Position numbers and translations under genes: made by a program
Notes under the pieces: generated by a model
Told to the model about the DNA's origin: nothing
Database searches by the model: none
Seen by the model: the letters and a program-made list of their open reading frames with translations, nothing else
Origin: Pseudolabrys sp.
GTDB taxonomy: Bacteria; Pseudomonadota; Alphaproteobacteria; Rhizobiales; Xanthobacteraceae
DNA: 64,000 nucleotides
Reading direction: 5' to 3'
Assembly (NCBI GenBank): GCA_017849615.1
Contig: JAFIGS010000014.1
Span: 1 to 64,000, forward strand
Part shown: one piece after another, positions 34,072 to 42,500 of the stretch
Position numbering within the stretch: position 1 is the stretch's first letter
Layout: each line of letters starts with the position of its first letter

Positions 34072-36201
34072 TCAGCAACGCTCAAGCCGCTCGATCCCCG
34101 CCGCCAGCCTTGGGGACCAGAGGATGCCGGTGACCCGCGCCATGAGCGCCGGGTAACGTTGCGCCAGCCACGGAAAGCCGACCCGCTGCATGAAAGCGGC
34201 GGCGACCAGCAGCGTCAGGAACCAGGTCAGGAAGTGGTAGCGCGGCGTCTCGACGTAGAACATCGCGACCAGATGCTGCGCCAGCGCCGCGCCGCCGATA
34301 AGCCGCAGCCACGGATCGAAGGCGCGCCCGCGCGCCACGACATAGATCAGCATCACGACGCCGGCAGCGTTGAAGGGGATCGTCCAGTCGGCCTCGCCCG
34401 GTCCCGCCAGCCAGTTCGCGATATGCGCAAGCGCGCGGTGCATCAGCCCGCCGCCGAAGTCGAACGTCACGAGTTCGCGCAACGCGCCGGCCCAGGCCGA
34501 CGGCGGCATCACCAGCACCAGCGGATGGCTGGCATTGTCGCTGAACAGCACGAAGCGGCCGCCGAAGGCCCAGTTGTGCCACGCCATCGAGAACACCGGC
34601 AGGAAGCCGATGCACATTCCGGCGAGCCGCAGCCACTGCCGCCCGTACAGCGCGGCCAGGCCGGCGCCGCCGAGAAACACCGCCGCCGCCGGCGCGACCA
34701 GCGGCTTCATGCCGATGCCGAGCGCGATCAGCAGCGCGCCGAAGAAAGCAGGCCAGAAGCGGTCCTCCGGCGCCGATTGCCTTGAACCGAGAAGCGGCAC
34801 CAGCCCGGCCATGAACAGGATGTAGCAGGCCGGATCGGCAAAGCCCCGTGCCGCCCATTTGGCGTAATGCACGAATGTCGTGCCGAAGACTTCGCCGAGC
34901 GGCACGGCGACGAACAGCAGCGCCAGAACGAGCGGCCAAGGCCGGTCGAGAAAACGCCTGAACAATGCCAGCGCGATGAACGGCAGCGCCAGAACGAGCG
35001 ACAGATAGCCGAGAAACGTGTCGCCGAACACGACATGCTCGAGCGCGCGGAAATAACGCAGCGCCGGGCCGCCGTAATAGAACACGCTCTCGCCGCCTTC
35101 GAGGAAGCCGCGCCAGTTTCCGGCCAGCAGCTTCTGCAGCATGTCGCGGCCGACGCTGTCGTAGAACATGCCGTCGTCGCCGCCGTCGAAGGGGCGCACG
35201 CCGCCAAGGAAGCTCGCGTCGTCAATGGCGATGACGGCGACGGCCAGCGCCAGCAGAAGAAGCGGCGCGGCGGCGCGGCGCGGCCGCGGGCGTATCAGCA
35301 GCAGCAGCAGCGCGCCGATGGTGAGGATCTTGATGAGCGGCTGCGACCATTGTTTGAGCCGGACATCCACCGGGCCCCGCAAATGCATGGCCAGCGTACC
35401 GGGCTTGATGGCGACGCCGACGACGCGGCGGCCCGCATCCTCGGGCGCGATGGCGCGGCAATTGCTGCTTTGCCCAGTTGCCGGCGCGAACGTCTCCCCC
35501 GCGCCTTCCCACAGGATGTCGCCGCTCCAGCACAAGCGGCCGCCGACATAAGCCGCCGGCAACCGGACCATCGTGAACCAGGGCATGGTAAGCTGCCAGC
35601 GATCGTAGCCTTTCCAGGCCCGCCCATCGCGGCGCGCACGCTGCACATCGCTCACCGGAAACCAGTTGAACCGCATCTCGTTGATGAAGCCGAGCCGGTG
35701 CCAGACCGGATCGGTGAAATCGAGCCGCGCCACCGATCGCGACAGATCGGACTTGTTGACGATGCCGTCGCCAGAGAATGCGTAAGCGCGCTCGGGCAAG
35801 CCGACCCCGCGCCAGCAGCCGGTCGCGGCGGGATCGCAGCGCTTGTCCAGCGGGTATTGCCTGTCGAATTCGGCCGACAGATGGCGGTACACATCCGCCG
35901 GCAGGTCGCGTTCCAGCGTACCGCCCGGCAGAAACGCGTTGAAGCCCTCGTCGATGCGCGGCGGCGCCAGCACCGCCAGCGCGCCGATCGCCACGGCGAC
36001 CACGGCAACAGCAGCGACCCACCGCCCAAGACCCAAGCGAACGGTTCCGGTGAAAATGGCGACCGCGGTAAGCACCAGCGCGACATAAATCGCGACGTCA
36101 TGAAGCGGCAGCCCTGCGACGGCGACGGCAAGCCCAAATATGGCGAGCTTCGCCCCGGTCCGGGACGGCGACGGCTCGGCTTCAAGGCTGGCATCCTGCA
36201 T
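34072..36201 (-). CDS. large polytopic membrane protein, function unknown
   Basis: About 709 aa from ATG 36201 (MQDASLE); ATG 36213 is nearly as good. The frame continues upstream as an artefact opposite the methyltransferase. Two N-terminal helices are followed by a periplasm-like domain (about 85-290) with paired cysteines (KRCDPAATGCW, RLCWSG, SNCRA). Then come about ten helices resembling the multi-helix part of GT-C glycosyltransferases or ArnT-like proteins, with DGGDDGMFYDSVGRDML at the first loop. The acidic loop suggests lipid-linked sugar use, but no family is recognised with confidence. Confidence 0.72.
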   Translation of the reverse strand: MQDASLEAEPSPSRTGAKLAIFGLAVAVAGLPLHDVAIYVALVLTAVAIFTGTVRLGLGRWVAAVAVVAVAIGALAVLAPPRIDEGFNAFLPGGTLERDLPADVYRHLSAEFDRQYPLDKRCDPAATGCWRGVGLPERAYAFSGDGIVNKSDLSRSVARLDFTDPVWHRLGFINEMRFNWFPVSDVQRARRDGRAWKGYDRWQLTMPWFTMVRLPAAYVGGRLCWSGDILWEGAGETFAPATGQSSNCRAIAPEDAGRRVVGVAIKPGTLAMHLRGPVDVRLKQWSQPLIKILTIGALLLLLIRPRPRRAAAPLLLLALAVAVIAIDDASFLGGVRPFDGGDDGMFYDSVGRDMLQKLLAGNWRGFLEGGESVFYYGGPALRYFRALEHVVFGDTFLGYLSLVLALPFIALALFRRFLDRPWPLVLALLFVAVPLGEVFGTTFVHYAKWAARGFADPACYILFMAGLVPLLGSRQSAPEDRFWPAFFGALLIALGIGMKPLVAPAAAVFLGGAGLAALYGRQWLRLAGMCIGFLPVFSMAWHNWAFGGRFVLFSDNASHPLVLVMPPSAWAGALRELVTFDFGGGLMHRALAHIANWLAGPGEADWTIPFNAAGVVMLIYVVARGRAFDPWLRLIGGAALAQHLVAMFYVETPRYHFLTWFLTLLVAAAFMQRVGFPWLAQRYPALMARVTGILWSPRLAAGIERLERC

Positions 36202-36330
36202 GGCGCCTGCCATAGCACCAAGGCGCCGGCGCCGCCAATCGCGCGCGGGGTTAACCGGCTTGAAAAACTCGACAAATCGCCGCCGCCCGAAACATTGTCG
36301 GCGCCGAAAAGCCCGTGCTAGAAGCCGCCC

Positions 36331-37080
36331 ATGTCGGCCATTCTGTCGCAAAACAAGGCGAGCGAAATCGCGTTCTTCGACAGCCACGGGGCGTCGAAGG
36401 CCTATGACGTGTTCACGCCCGACACCAACCAACGCATCATCGATATCGTGGCGCGGCTCGGCGGATTTACGCCGGGCGCACGCATCGCCGATCTCGGCTG
36501 CGGCTCCGGAGTCTTCACTGGCCTGCTCAGCCGTCGCGGCTACAACTGCACGGGCGTCGATCTCAGCCCCAAGCTGATCCGCATCGCGCGCGAGGCGCAT
36601 CCGGGCATCGACTTTCAGGAAGGCGACATCGAGCGCCTGCCCTTCGCCGACGGCAGCTTCGACGGCGTGCTGCTGGCCGGCGTGTTGCACCACCTGCCCG
36701 AACTGTCGAAATGCGCCGCCGAGATCAAACGCATCCTGCGGCCGGGCGGGCGCTTCGTCGCCTTCGACCCCAACCGCATGAACCCGGCGATGTATCTTTA
36801 TCGCGATCGCTCTTCGCCGCTTTATTCCCCGGTCGGCGTCACCGAGAACGAGCGGCCGGTGATCGCGCGCCACCTCGCCGACGCTTTCACCGCCGCCGGA
36901 TTCGACACCGGCACCGAATTTCATTCCGGCATGAAATATCGCTATCTCGCCTCCGGCGCACTGCGCTGGCTGCTGCCGGCCTATAACCTCGCCGACTCAG
37001 TGCTGTTCGCGCCCGCCTTCATGGCGCGGTGGCGTTCTTTCGTGTTCACCTGGGGCGAGAAGCCGAAGGCGGCGCCGTGA
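36331..37080 (+). CDS. class I SAM-dependent methyltransferase
   Basis: 249 aa with motif I ADLGCGSGVFTGLL, an acidic post-I residue in GVDLSPK and motif IV GVLLAGVLHHL, the UbiE/Methyltransf_11 type. The substrate cannot be read. It is the first gene of a plus-strand run of four (methyltransferase, Gfo/Idh, SDR, C-methyltransferase) and its stop overlaps the next start as GTGA, so they form an operon. Confidence 0.85.
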   Translation: MSAILSQNKASEIAFFDSHGASKAYDVFTPDTNQRIIDIVARLGGFTPGARIADLGCGSGVFTGLLSRRGYNCTGVDLSPKLIRIAREAHPGIDFQEGDIERLPFADGSFDGVLLAGVLHHLPELSKCAAEIKRILRPGGRFVAFDPNRMNPAMYLYRDRSSPLYSPVGVTENERPVIARHLADAFTAAGFDTGTEFHSGMKYRYLASGALRWLLPAYNLADSVLFAPAFMARWRSFVFTWGEKPKAAP

Positions 37081-38150
37081 TCCGGCAGCATCCGATCAGG
37101 CTCGGCATCGTCGGCGTGAATTACGGGCGCACGGTGCTGATGCCCGCGTTCCGCGCCGACGCGCGCTGCGAGGTCGCGGCGCTCGCAGGCAGCAATGAAG
37201 CGCGCACCGCCGATCACGCCCGCGCGGCCGGCGTGCCGAAGGCCTACGGCGACTGGCGCGCGCTGATCGCCGACAAGGACATCGACGCCATCGCCATCGC
37301 CACGGTGCCGAGTCTGCAAACCGAGATCGCGCTCGCGGCCTTGAGCGCCGGCAAGCCGGTGTTCGCGGAAAAGCCGATGGCCTCGACGCTCGATGATGCG
37401 CGCGCGATGCTCGCGGCCGCGAACAAGAGCGGCCTGCCGACCGGCATCGACTTCAACTTTCACCAGATCATGGCCTGGCTGAAGGCCAGGGCGATGCTGA
37501 ATGACGGCGCCATCGGCAAACTGCGCCATGTCACCGTGCACTGGCATGTCGAGAATTATTCGATCCAGAACCGCATGCGGAACTGGAAGACCTTGCGCGA
37601 CGACGGCGGCGGCGTGCTCGGCAACTTCATCTCGCACTGTTTCCATTACCTCGAATGGTTCTGTGGCCCGCTCGCCGGCCTGCAGGCGCGGGTCGGCGGC
37701 CTGCCCGGCGACACCGAACTCGACACCACCGTGGCGATGGCGCTGCAATTCGCCGCCGGCCCACTGGCCAGCCTGAGCATGAGCTGCGCCTCGTTCCGCG
37801 GCTCCGGCCATCGCATCGAACTCTACGGCGAGGACGGCACCCTGGTGCTGGAGAATCGCACTCCCGACTACATGCGCGGCTTCGTGTTGACTTACGCCAA
37901 ACGGCCGGGCGAGTTGGCGCCCGTTGCGGTCGAGGATCCGGCGGACGCCGGACAACCCGACGGGCGCATCGCGCCGGCGGCGCGGCTGGCGGCCAAATTC
38001 CTCGATGCGATCGGGGACGCGTCCGGCTATAAGCCCAACGCCGCGCCGGATTTCGCGGCCGGTTACCGCGTGCAGCAACTGATCGATGCGGCCCAGCGCT
38101 CGAACCGCGAGGGCCGTTTCATCAGCGTCGCGCCGGGCGAGATGAAATAG
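37077..38150 (+). CDS. Gfo/Idh/MocA-family oxidoreductase
   Basis: 357 aa from GTG 37077, which overlaps the preceding stop as GTGA; the frame opens further upstream inside the methyltransferase. An N-terminal Rossmann fold (GIVGVNYGRTV) and the EKPMA motif with the catalytic Lys identify the family. Members oxidise or reduce sugars or inositols with NAD(P). The neighbours suggest a sugar-nucleotide or cyclitol substrate. Confidence 0.85.
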   Translation: MIRQHPIRLGIVGVNYGRTVLMPAFRADARCEVAALAGSNEARTADHARAAGVPKAYGDWRALIADKDIDAIAIATVPSLQTEIALAALSAGKPVFAEKPMASTLDDARAMLAAANKSGLPTGIDFNFHQIMAWLKARAMLNDGAIGKLRHVTVHWHVENYSIQNRMRNWKTLRDDGGGVLGNFISHCFHYLEWFCGPLAGLQARVGGLPGDTELDTTVAMALQFAAGPLASLSMSCASFRGSGHRIELYGEDGTLVLENRTPDYMRGFVLTYAKRPGELAPVAVEDPADAGQPDGRIAPAARLAAKFLDAIGDASGYKPNAAPDFAAGYRVQQLIDAAQRSNREGRFISVAPGEMK

Positions 38151-38165
38151 GCACAAGGACAAAGA

Positions 38166-39149
38166 ATGAGCGCGCGCAAGGTTCTGGTCACCGGCGGCTC
38201 GGGCTTCATCGGCTCGGGCCTCGTCAAGGCGCTGGTCAAATCCGGCGCGCGGGTGCGCGTGCTCGACGACAATTCGCGCGGCCGACCGCGCCGCCTTACC
38301 CAAGTCGAGGAAGAGATCGAGTTCATCGGCGGCGACATCCGCGATGCCGAGACGGTGGCGAAGGCCACACAAGGCATGGACGAGGTGCATCACCTCGCCT
38401 TCGTCAACGGCACCGAGTTTTTCTATTCGCAGCCCGACCTCGTGCTCGATGTCGGCGTGCGCGGCATGATCAATGTCATCGACGCCTGCCGCAAGCACAA
38501 TGTCGGCAATCTCATTCTTGCCTCGTCCTCCGAGGTCTACCAGACACCGCCGGTGATCCCGACCGACGAGAGCGCGCCGCTGTCGGTGCCGGACGTGCTC
38601 AACCCGCGCTACTCCTACGGCGGCGGCAAGCTGATCAGTGAACTGATGGCGATCAATTACGGCCGCAAATATTTCGAGCGCGTGCTGATCTTCCGCCCGC
38701 ACAATGTCTACGGACCGGACATGGGCTTCGAGCACGTCGTGCCGCAATTCGCGCTCCGCCTGAAGAAACTCGCCGACGCCCAGCCGACCGGCACCCTGCC
38801 CTTTGAAATGCAGGGTACCGGCGTCGAGACCCGCTCGTTCTGCTACATCGACGACCTGGTCGCCGGCGTCATGGTGATGCGCGACAAGGGCGAGCATCTC
38901 GGCATCTATCACGTCGGCACCACCGAAGAACTGTCGATCGCCGACGTCGCGCGCCTGGTCGCCGCCGAAGCCGGCCGCGACATCGAGATCGTGCCGGGCA
39001 AGCTGCAGGCCGGCGGCACGCCGCGGCGCTGCCCCGATATTTCCAAGCTCGGCGCGCTCGGCTACAAGCCCGCCGTGCCGCTCAAGCAGGGCCTCAAGCC
39101 GACTTTGGACTGGTACTGGAAGAACGCCGACCTGGCGCCGAAAAGCTAA
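38166..39149 (+). CDS. NAD-dependent epimerase/dehydratase (extended SDR)
   Basis: 327 aa with the NAD motif GGSGFIG (G10, G13, G16) and an active-site YGGGK (Y151, K155) preceded by SSSEVY. The extended SDR family holds UDP-glucose 4-epimerases and sugar-nucleotide dehydratases. Its place before a C-methyltransferase suggests a step in making a modified sugar. Start ATG 38166 follows the previous stop by 15 bp. Confidence 0.87.
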   Translation: MSARKVLVTGGSGFIGSGLVKALVKSGARVRVLDDNSRGRPRRLTQVEEEIEFIGGDIRDAETVAKATQGMDEVHHLAFVNGTEFFYSQPDLVLDVGVRGMINVIDACRKHNVGNLILASSSEVYQTPPVIPTDESAPLSVPDVLNPRYSYGGGKLISELMAINYGRKYFERVLIFRPHNVYGPDMGFEHVVPQFALRLKKLADAQPTGTLPFEMQGTGVETRSFCYIDDLVAGVMVMRDKGEHLGIYHVGTTEELSIADVARLVAAEAGRDIEIVPGKLQAGGTPRRCPDISKLGALGYKPAVPLKQGLKPTLDWYWKNADLAPKS

Positions 39150-40433
39150 GTGGAGAACTCTGTGGTAGGTCCCACCAAAATCGCGCGCGGCGCCGGCACC
39201 GGCGGCAGCGTTCCGGTCGAACAGTGCCAGATCTGCGGCTCCGAGAAGCTCGATTACGTGCTCTCGCTCGGCTACATGCCGCCGGTGAACCAGATGGTGC
39301 CGATCGGCCAGGTGCCGCGCCAGCAGCCGTGGTTTCCGACCGACGTCCTGCATTGCCGGCAATGTGACCTGGTGCAGCTCGGCCTCGCGGTCGATCCGGT
39401 CATCATCTTCCCGCCGGAATATCCTTACACCAGCGGCATGACCAAGCTGCTGCGCGACAACTTCGCCGACCTGCAGCGCGAGAGCTGGGCGATGCTCGGC
39501 CTGACCGAGAAAGATCTCGTCGTCGACATCGGCTCCAATGACGGCACGCTGATCTCGAACTTCCAGAAAGCCGGCAATCGCATTCTCGGCATCGAGCCGA
39601 CCGACGTCGGCGATATCGCCAATTCGCGCGGCATCCCGACCATCAAGCGCTATTTCGGCAAGGCCGCGGCGGAGGAAGTCGCCGCTTCGCATGGCAAGGC
39701 CAAGCTCATCACGGCAGCGAACTGCTTCGCGCATATCGAGGATGTTCATGCGATCGTCGAGGGCATCCTCGCCATGCTCGACGACGACGGCGTCTTCATT
39801 TCGGAATCGCACTACCTCATCCCGCTGCTCGACACGCTGCAGTACGACACCGTCTATCACGAGCACCTGCGCTACTATTCGCTGAGCAGCCTGAAATACC
39901 TGCTTGAGATGCACGGCCTCGAGGTTTTCCACGCGCGGCCGATCCCGAGCCATGGCGGCTCGATCCGCGTTTATGCCGGCCGCAAGGGCAAGCGGAAGGT
40001 CGAAGCGAGCGTGCAGCAGATGCTCGACGCCGAGCCCAAGGGCGACGCGATGGCGCAACGCCTCAAGAAGTTCAAACACGATGTGCTGCTGAGCAAGCTG
40101 CGGCTGTTGTCGATGCTGCGCGACCTCAAGGAACAGAACGCCCGCGTTGTCGGCATTTCGGCGCCGTCACGCGCCTCGACCCTGTTCAACTATGTGGGGC
40201 TCGATGACGGCATCATCGACTATGTCTGTGAGATCAAGGGGTCGCTGAAGATCGGCAAATGCATGCCGGGCACCTCGATTCCGGTCGTCGACGAAGAACG
40301 CCTGTTCACCGACCAGCCGGAAGCGGCCGTGATCTTCTCCTGGCATATCGCCGACGAACTGGCGCCGAAGCTGCGCGCCAAGGGTTACAAGGGCAAACTG
40401 ATCTCGCCGCTGCCCGAGCCGCGGTATTTGTGA
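39150..40433 (+). CDS. SAM-dependent C-methyltransferase (TylC3/NovU-type three-domain)
   Basis: 427 aa with three parts: an N-terminal zinc domain with CQIC (26-29) and CRQC (about 71-74), a central SAM domain (VVDIGSNDGTL, LGIEP) and a C-terminal domain with GISAPSRAST. Proteins of this type C-methylate NDP-keto-sugars at C3 in branched deoxysugar pathways. The start is GTG 39150 directly after the upstream stop; GTG codons a few residues in are alternatives. The N-terminus before CQIC is poorly conserved. Confidence 0.85.
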   Translation: MENSVVGPTKIARGAGTGGSVPVEQCQICGSEKLDYVLSLGYMPPVNQMVPIGQVPRQQPWFPTDVLHCRQCDLVQLGLAVDPVIIFPPEYPYTSGMTKLLRDNFADLQRESWAMLGLTEKDLVVDIGSNDGTLISNFQKAGNRILGIEPTDVGDIANSRGIPTIKRYFGKAAAEEVAASHGKAKLITAANCFAHIEDVHAIVEGILAMLDDDGVFISESHYLIPLLDTLQYDTVYHEHLRYYSLSSLKYLLEMHGLEVFHARPIPSHGGSIRVYAGRKGKRKVEASVQQMLDAEPKGDAMAQRLKKFKHDVLLSKLRLLSMLRDLKEQNARVVGISAPSRASTLFNYVGLDDGIIDYVCEIKGSLKIGKCMPGTSIPVVDEERLFTDQPEAAVIFSWHIADELAPKLRAKGYKGKLISPLPEPRYL

Positions 40434-40443
40434 CGACGAATCC

Positions 40444-40553
40444 GTCATTCCGGGGCAGCGCGCAGCGCTGAACCCGGAATCCGGATCGTCGCTCAGGCCT
40501 TGCTATCAGTCTGGATTCCGGGTTCGCTTGCCATGCAAGCGCCCCGGAATGAC
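40444..40553. repeat. nested palindromic repeat, family A copy 4
   Basis: Outer ends GTCATTCCGGGGC and GCCCCGGAATGAC are inverted. The inner AACCCGGAATCC / CTGGATTCCGGGTT pair matches the other copies, with a slightly longer middle. It sits between the C-methyltransferase and NUDIX genes and supplies false upstream start codons for the latter. Confidence 0.85.
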
Positions 40554-40563
40554 GGAGATCAGC

Positions 40564-41124
40564 ATGGGCGAATATCCCAAGATCAAATCGCGCCGCGAGC
40601 TCGATATCTCGCCCTGGATGAAAGTGATCGAGCGCGAGGTCGAGTTTCGCGCCGGCGCCAAGCCCGAGCTGTATCACGCCATCGGCCAGCAGGATTACAT
40701 CGCCATCGTCGCGCTGACGCCGGACGGCCGCATCCCGATCGTTCAACAGTACCGCCCGGCGGTCGAGCGCAAGACCTGGGAATTGCCCGCCGGCATGACC
40801 GAGGCGGGCGAGGATCCCGCCAAGAGCTGCGAGCGCGAGCTGTTCGAGGAGACGGGCTATCCGGCTAAGGCGGTGCATGCCCTCGGCTCGTTCTCGCCGT
40901 GCACGGCCCGGCTGTCGAACAAGATCCATTCGTTCTTCGTCGAGACGGCCCCGCGGCCGCCCGGCGCGGGGATCGAGGCCGCCATCGAACTCAACCTGGT
41001 CAGCCCGGCGGAGCTCGGCGCCATGATCTACACGGGCGAATTCTCGCTCCAGCTCCACATCGGCGCGCTGATGCTGGCCGGCATGCGAGGCTTCCTGGAT
41101 TTGTCCTCTTTCCGCTCGGCCTGA
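40564..41124 (+). CDS. NUDIX hydrolase (ADP-ribose pyrophosphatase-like)
   Basis: 186 aa from ATG 40564 (MGEYPKIK), with GGAGA seven bases upstream. Earlier in-frame ATGs fall inside the palindromic repeat. The Nudix box GMTEAGE...RELFEETGY is complete. The segment ELPAGMTEAGE resembles the ADP-ribose/ADP-sugar branch. It hydrolyses a nucleoside-diphosphate-linked compound with Mg2+; substrate not fixed. Confidence 0.85.
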   Translation: MGEYPKIKSRRELDISPWMKVIEREVEFRAGAKPELYHAIGQQDYIAIVALTPDGRIPIVQQYRPAVERKTWELPAGMTEAGEDPAKSCERELFEETGYPAKAVHALGSFSPCTARLSNKIHSFFVETAPRPPGAGIEAAIELNLVSPAELGAMIYTGEFSLQLHIGALMLAGMRGFLDLSSFRSA

Positions 41125-41143
41125 CCATCCAAAACCGGCGCCT

Positions 41144-41157
41144 TTGACCTCGGTCAA
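41144..41157 (+). promoter_or_regulatory. FNR/FixK-like box upstream of hemA
   Basis: TTGACCTCGGTCAA is a perfect palindrome of the form TTGAC-N4-GTCAA, fitting the FNR/FixK/CRP-family consensus TTGAY-N4-RTCAA. It is centred 103 bp before the hemA ATG. An activator at -41.5 would place transcription start near 41192. Oxygen control of hemA through such boxes is known in Rhodobacter and Bradyrhizobium. Confidence 0.65.
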
Positions 41158-41253
41158 TACCGCCATGCTGGATTTGGACGAATCTTGGCTCGACAACTGG
41201 GCTGGAACCCCTCTAAAAAGGGCCGAGCTCTGGGGCGAGAGAGTAGAAACCTG

Positions 41254-42483
41254 ATGGATTACAACGCCTTCTTCGTGTCCGCCCTGGATCAGTTGCGCCA
41301 CGAACGCCGCTACCGCGTCTTCGCCGACCTCGAGCGCATCGCCGGCCGCTTTCCCTATGCCTACTGGCACGCCCCGCAGGGCAGGCGCGAAGTCGTGATC
41401 TGGTGCTCGAACGACTACCTCGGCATGGCCCAGCATCCGCAGGTCATCGGCGCCATGGTGGACGTGGCAGCGCGCATGGGCACCGGCGCCGGCGGCACCC
41501 GCAATATCGCCGGCACCAACCATCCGCTGGTCGAGCTGGAGCGCGAGCTCGCCGACCTGCATGGCAAGGAAGCGGCCCTCGTTTTCACGTCCGGCTACGT
41601 CTCGAATCAGACCGGCATTCCGACCATCGCCAAGCTGCTGCCGAACTGCCTGATCCTGTCGGACGCGCTGAACCACAATTCGATGATCGAGGGCGTGCGC
41701 CAGTCTGGCTGCGACAAGGTGATCTGGCGCCACAACGACCTCGGCCATCTCGAGGAACTGCTCAAGGCCGCCGATCCTGACCGGCCGAAGATCATCCTGT
41801 TCGAGAGCCTGTATTCCATGGACGGCGACGTCGCGCCGCTGCACGCGATCTGCGATCTCGCCGCCAGGTATAACGCCATGACCTACGTCGATGAGGTGCA
41901 TGCCGTGGGCATGTACGGGCCGCGCGGTGGCGGCGTCACCGAGCGCGACAAAGCGGCGGACCGCGTCGACGTCATCGAAGGCACACTGGCCAAGGCGTTC
42001 GGCTGCCTCGGCGGTTACATCACCGGCTCGGCGGCGCTGATCGACGCCGTGCGCTCCTATGCGCCAGGCTTCATCTTCACCACCGCGCTGCCGCCGGCGA
42101 TCTGCGCCGCGGCCACCGCCGCGATCCGTCACCTCAAGACGTCGCAGTGGGAGCGCGAGCGCCATCAGGATCGCGCCGCGCGCGTCAAGGCGGTGCTCAA
42201 CGCCGCCGGCCTGCCGGTGATGCCGTCGGATACGCACATCGTCCCGGTGCTGGTCGCCGATCCGGAGAAGGTCAAGATCGCGAGCGACATGCTGCTTGAG
42301 GATCACGGCATTTATATCCAGCCGATCAACTATCCGACCGTGCCGCGCGGCCTGGAGCGCCTGCGCATCACGCCGTCGCCCTATCACGACGACGTCCTGA
42401 TCGACCGGCTCGCCGAGGCCCTGGTGGACGTCTGGGAACGGCTGCAACTGCCGAAAAACCGCCCGCAGCTCGCGGCCGAATAG
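41254..42483 (+). CDS. hemA: 5-aminolevulinate synthase HemA
   Basis: 409-aa PLP enzyme making 5-aminolevulinate from glycine and succinyl-CoA, the first step of tetrapyrrole synthesis in Alphaproteobacteria. The PLP lysine is K247 in GTLAKAFG, with D213 and H216 in [12 protein letters not shown] 41254 gives the normal N-terminus MDYNAFF. The last 73 bp recur almost exactly at 43410-43482, so this 3' end may have been supplied by an inserted element. The encoded protein is unchanged, as all four differences are synonymous. Confidence 0.97.
   Translation: MDYNAFFVSALDQLRHERRYRVFADLERIAGRFPYAYWHAPQGRREVVIWCSNDYLGMAQHPQVIGAMVDVAARMGTGAGGTRNIAGTNHPLVELERELADLHGKEAALVFTSGYVSNQTGIPTIAKLLPNCLILSDALNHNSMIEGVRQSGCDKVIWRHNDLGHLEELLKAADPDRPKIILFESLYSMDGDVAPLHAICDLAARYNAMTYVDEVHAVGMYGPRGGGVTERDKAADRVDVIEGTLAKAFGCLGGYITGSAALIDAVRSYAPGFIFTTALPPAICAAATAAIRHLKTSQWERERHQDRAARVKAVLNAAGLPVMPSDTHIVPVLVADPEKVKIASDMLLEDHGIYIQPINYPTVPRGLERLRITPSPYHDDVLIDRLAEALVDVWERLQLPKNRPQLAAE
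42411..42483 (+). repeat. direct repeat, left copy (hemA 3' end in use)
   Basis: 73 bp ending with the hemA stop. It matches 43410-43482 at 69 of 73 positions, with 42430-42479 (50 bp) identical. The four differences all fall in third codon positions and keep the amino acids (GCC/GCG, GTG/GTC, GAC/GAT, GAA/GAG). Homology ends exactly at the stop codon. Confidence 0.95.
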
Positions 42484-42500
42484 CTACCGCGCAGATTAGC

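Noticed and set aside
36981-40079. Very long minus-strand open frame (1032 codons) opposite the Gfo/Idh, SDR and C-methyltransferase genes
   Set aside because: It is antisense to well-recognised proteins, has composition typical of GC-rich shadow frames (Ala, Arg, His, Asp rich) and shows no family motif.
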